From contig JAZRXA010000055.1 in the NCBI GenBank assembly GCA_045599965.1, forward strand, positions 1 through 6,265: a stretch of DNA of 6,265 nucleotides. Reading direction: 5' to 3'. Each line of letters starts with the position of its first letter. Position 1 is the stretch's first letter. This DNA is from RGIG5612 sp045599965 (lineage in GTDB: Bacteria > Bacillota > Clostridia > Lachnospirales > Lachnospiraceae). The translations under genes were made by a program, and so were the position numbers. A model generated the notes under the pieces. It did no database searches, was not told where the DNA came from, and saw nothing but the letters and a program-made list of their open reading frames with translations. This document shows, one piece after another, positions 5,938 to 6,265 of the stretch.

Positions 5938-6050
5938 GGCGGTGGGTTTGTGGATTATCGGCATTAAGCGAGAAAGGGGAAAGATGTGGGCAACTTTTAG
6001 TTGTCCACATCTTTTCCCTTCGAGCACCGATCATCCACAAATCCACCGCC
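5938..6050. repeat. Large 113-nt hairpin
   Basis: The outer stem 5938-5961 pairs with 6027-6050 (24 pairs, one G-T and one T-C mismatch). An internal loop follows (5962-5975 against 6019-6026). The inner stem 5976-5995 pairs with 5999-6018 (20 pairs, two G-T) and is capped by TTT. All three G-T pairs have G on the left arm and T on the right. They would therefore be G-U pairs in a + strand RNA but A-C mismatches in a - strand RNA. Confidence 0.85.
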
Positions 6051-6083
6051 AATGTAAAAGAGTTTTCAAATTGCAAGCAGGAG

Positions 6084-6114
6084 AACTAATTTAGTGCTTT
6101 GCGAAATTAGTTTT
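6084..6114 (+). terminator. AT-rich terminator-like hairpin
   Basis: AACTAATTT (6084-6092) pairs with AAATTAGTT (6104-6112), and an inner TGC/GCG stem closes a TTT loop. Only four T (6111-6114) follow, so termination would be weak. If active, it would end a + strand transcript of the structured region just before the 6S RNA promoter. Confidence 0.4.
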
Positions 6115-6128
6115 AATTAACACTACTA

Positions 6129-6134
6129 TATGAT
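6129..6134 (+). promoter_or_regulatory. Probable -10 box for the 6S RNA
   Basis: TATGAT matches five of six -10 consensus bases and lies about seven bases before the assumed RNA start. No good -35 is found at 17 bases upstream (ATTAGT, 6106-6111). Confidence 0.4.
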
Positions 6135-6140
6135 AAAATT

Positions 6141-6265
6141 AATATACCCAGAACAGGTCTGATATTTTGAACCTACATCGATTTAAATGGGATTCCAATA
6201 TTTTTTAGCCTATGACCAGCCTCCTTTGAGTGGACTTCAGAAGCTAAAGTGCGGTGAACCCACCT
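6141..6265 (+). ncRNA. ssrS: 6S RNA (SsrS-like), 3' end outside the window
   Basis: The sequence GATATTTTGAACC (6161-6173) and the later block AGAAGCTAAAGTGCGGTGAA (6239-6258) resemble the two conserved strands of bacterial 6S RNA (E. coli: GATATTTCATACC and GAGAAGCCTTAAAACTGCG). TGGG (6188-6191) can pair with CCCA (6259-6262), and TTTAGC (6204-6209) with GCTAAA (6243-6248). This gives the stem-bubble-stem plan of 6S RNA, which binds the housekeeping RNA polymerase by mimicking an open promoter. The 3' closing strand, perhaps 50-60 nt, lies beyond the window. The 5' end is an estimate from the -10 box. The identification is by memory of the pattern, not by a covariance search. Confidence 0.68.

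Larger units (their letters stand above)
5494..6140. other. Gene-free, structure-rich intergenic region
   Basis: No coding sequence is supported on either strand: the open frames present are short, lack ribosome binding sites and have no recognisable protein pattern. Instead the stretch holds GC-rich islands unlike the flanking genes and at least four nested or successive inverted repeats (listed separately). These end in an AT-rich hairpin with a short T run. It may be a degenerate mobile or repeat element, or the template of a structured RNA. The first 150 bases (5494-5640) show nothing definite. Confidence 0.6.

Noticed and set aside
5640..6060. CRISPR array or insertion sequence
   Set aside because: There are no regularly spaced direct repeats, and no transposase frame lies between the inverted arms. 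A miniature non-autonomous element stays possible.
5801..6076. Open frame of 91 codons on the - strand
   Set aside because: It lies across the inverted repeats and the large hairpin, has no ribosome binding site, and its Pro/Arg-rich translation reflects GC-rich repeat DNA.

Overview
This is an AT-rich window with the look of a Gram-positive anaerobe, most likely class Clostridia. The signs are strong TTGACA/TACAAT-type promoters, tRNA genes without an encoded CCA, a RACo/DUF4445-type ferredoxin-ASKHA protein, SipW/TasA-type exported proteins and a sortase-like PKTGD anchor. A finer placement is not supported.

Layout: (1) 1-267, the end of a tRNA cluster: a partial tRNA (probably Thr), a CAU-anticodon tRNA, tRNA-Leu(UAA) and an intrinsic terminator. 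(2) 304-1970, a stand-alone gene for a divergent [2Fe-2S]/ASKHA reductive-activator-like protein, with its own promoter and terminator. (3) 2028-5493, one compact operon behind a near-consensus promoter with an inverted repeat over its start site: a TasA-like protein with a C-terminal PKTGD sorting signal, an ER/SipW-type signal peptidase I, a short exported-type protein with a very acidic tail, and a large TasA-like protein fused to a DUF1566/C-type-lectin-like domain. It ends at a strong terminator. (4) 5494-6140, no gene, but a dense set of long inverted repeats and hairpins. (5) 6141 to the window end, the 5' part of what looks like a 6S RNA gene on the + strand.

The operon matches the logic of Bacillus tapA-sipW-tasA: a dedicated signal peptidase between the exported proteins it probably processes. 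Here the first protein appears to be anchored to the wall by sortase, and the last carries a putative ligand-binding head.

The key observation is a run of nine G (4217-4225) near the start of the last gene. As written it breaks the frame after 32 codons. With eight G the strong ribosome binding site and ATG at 4136 read straight through the export signal into the whole 428-residue protein. This is the signature of phase-variable (ON/OFF) expression of a surface adhesin/fibre protein, unless it is a homopolymer sequencing error.
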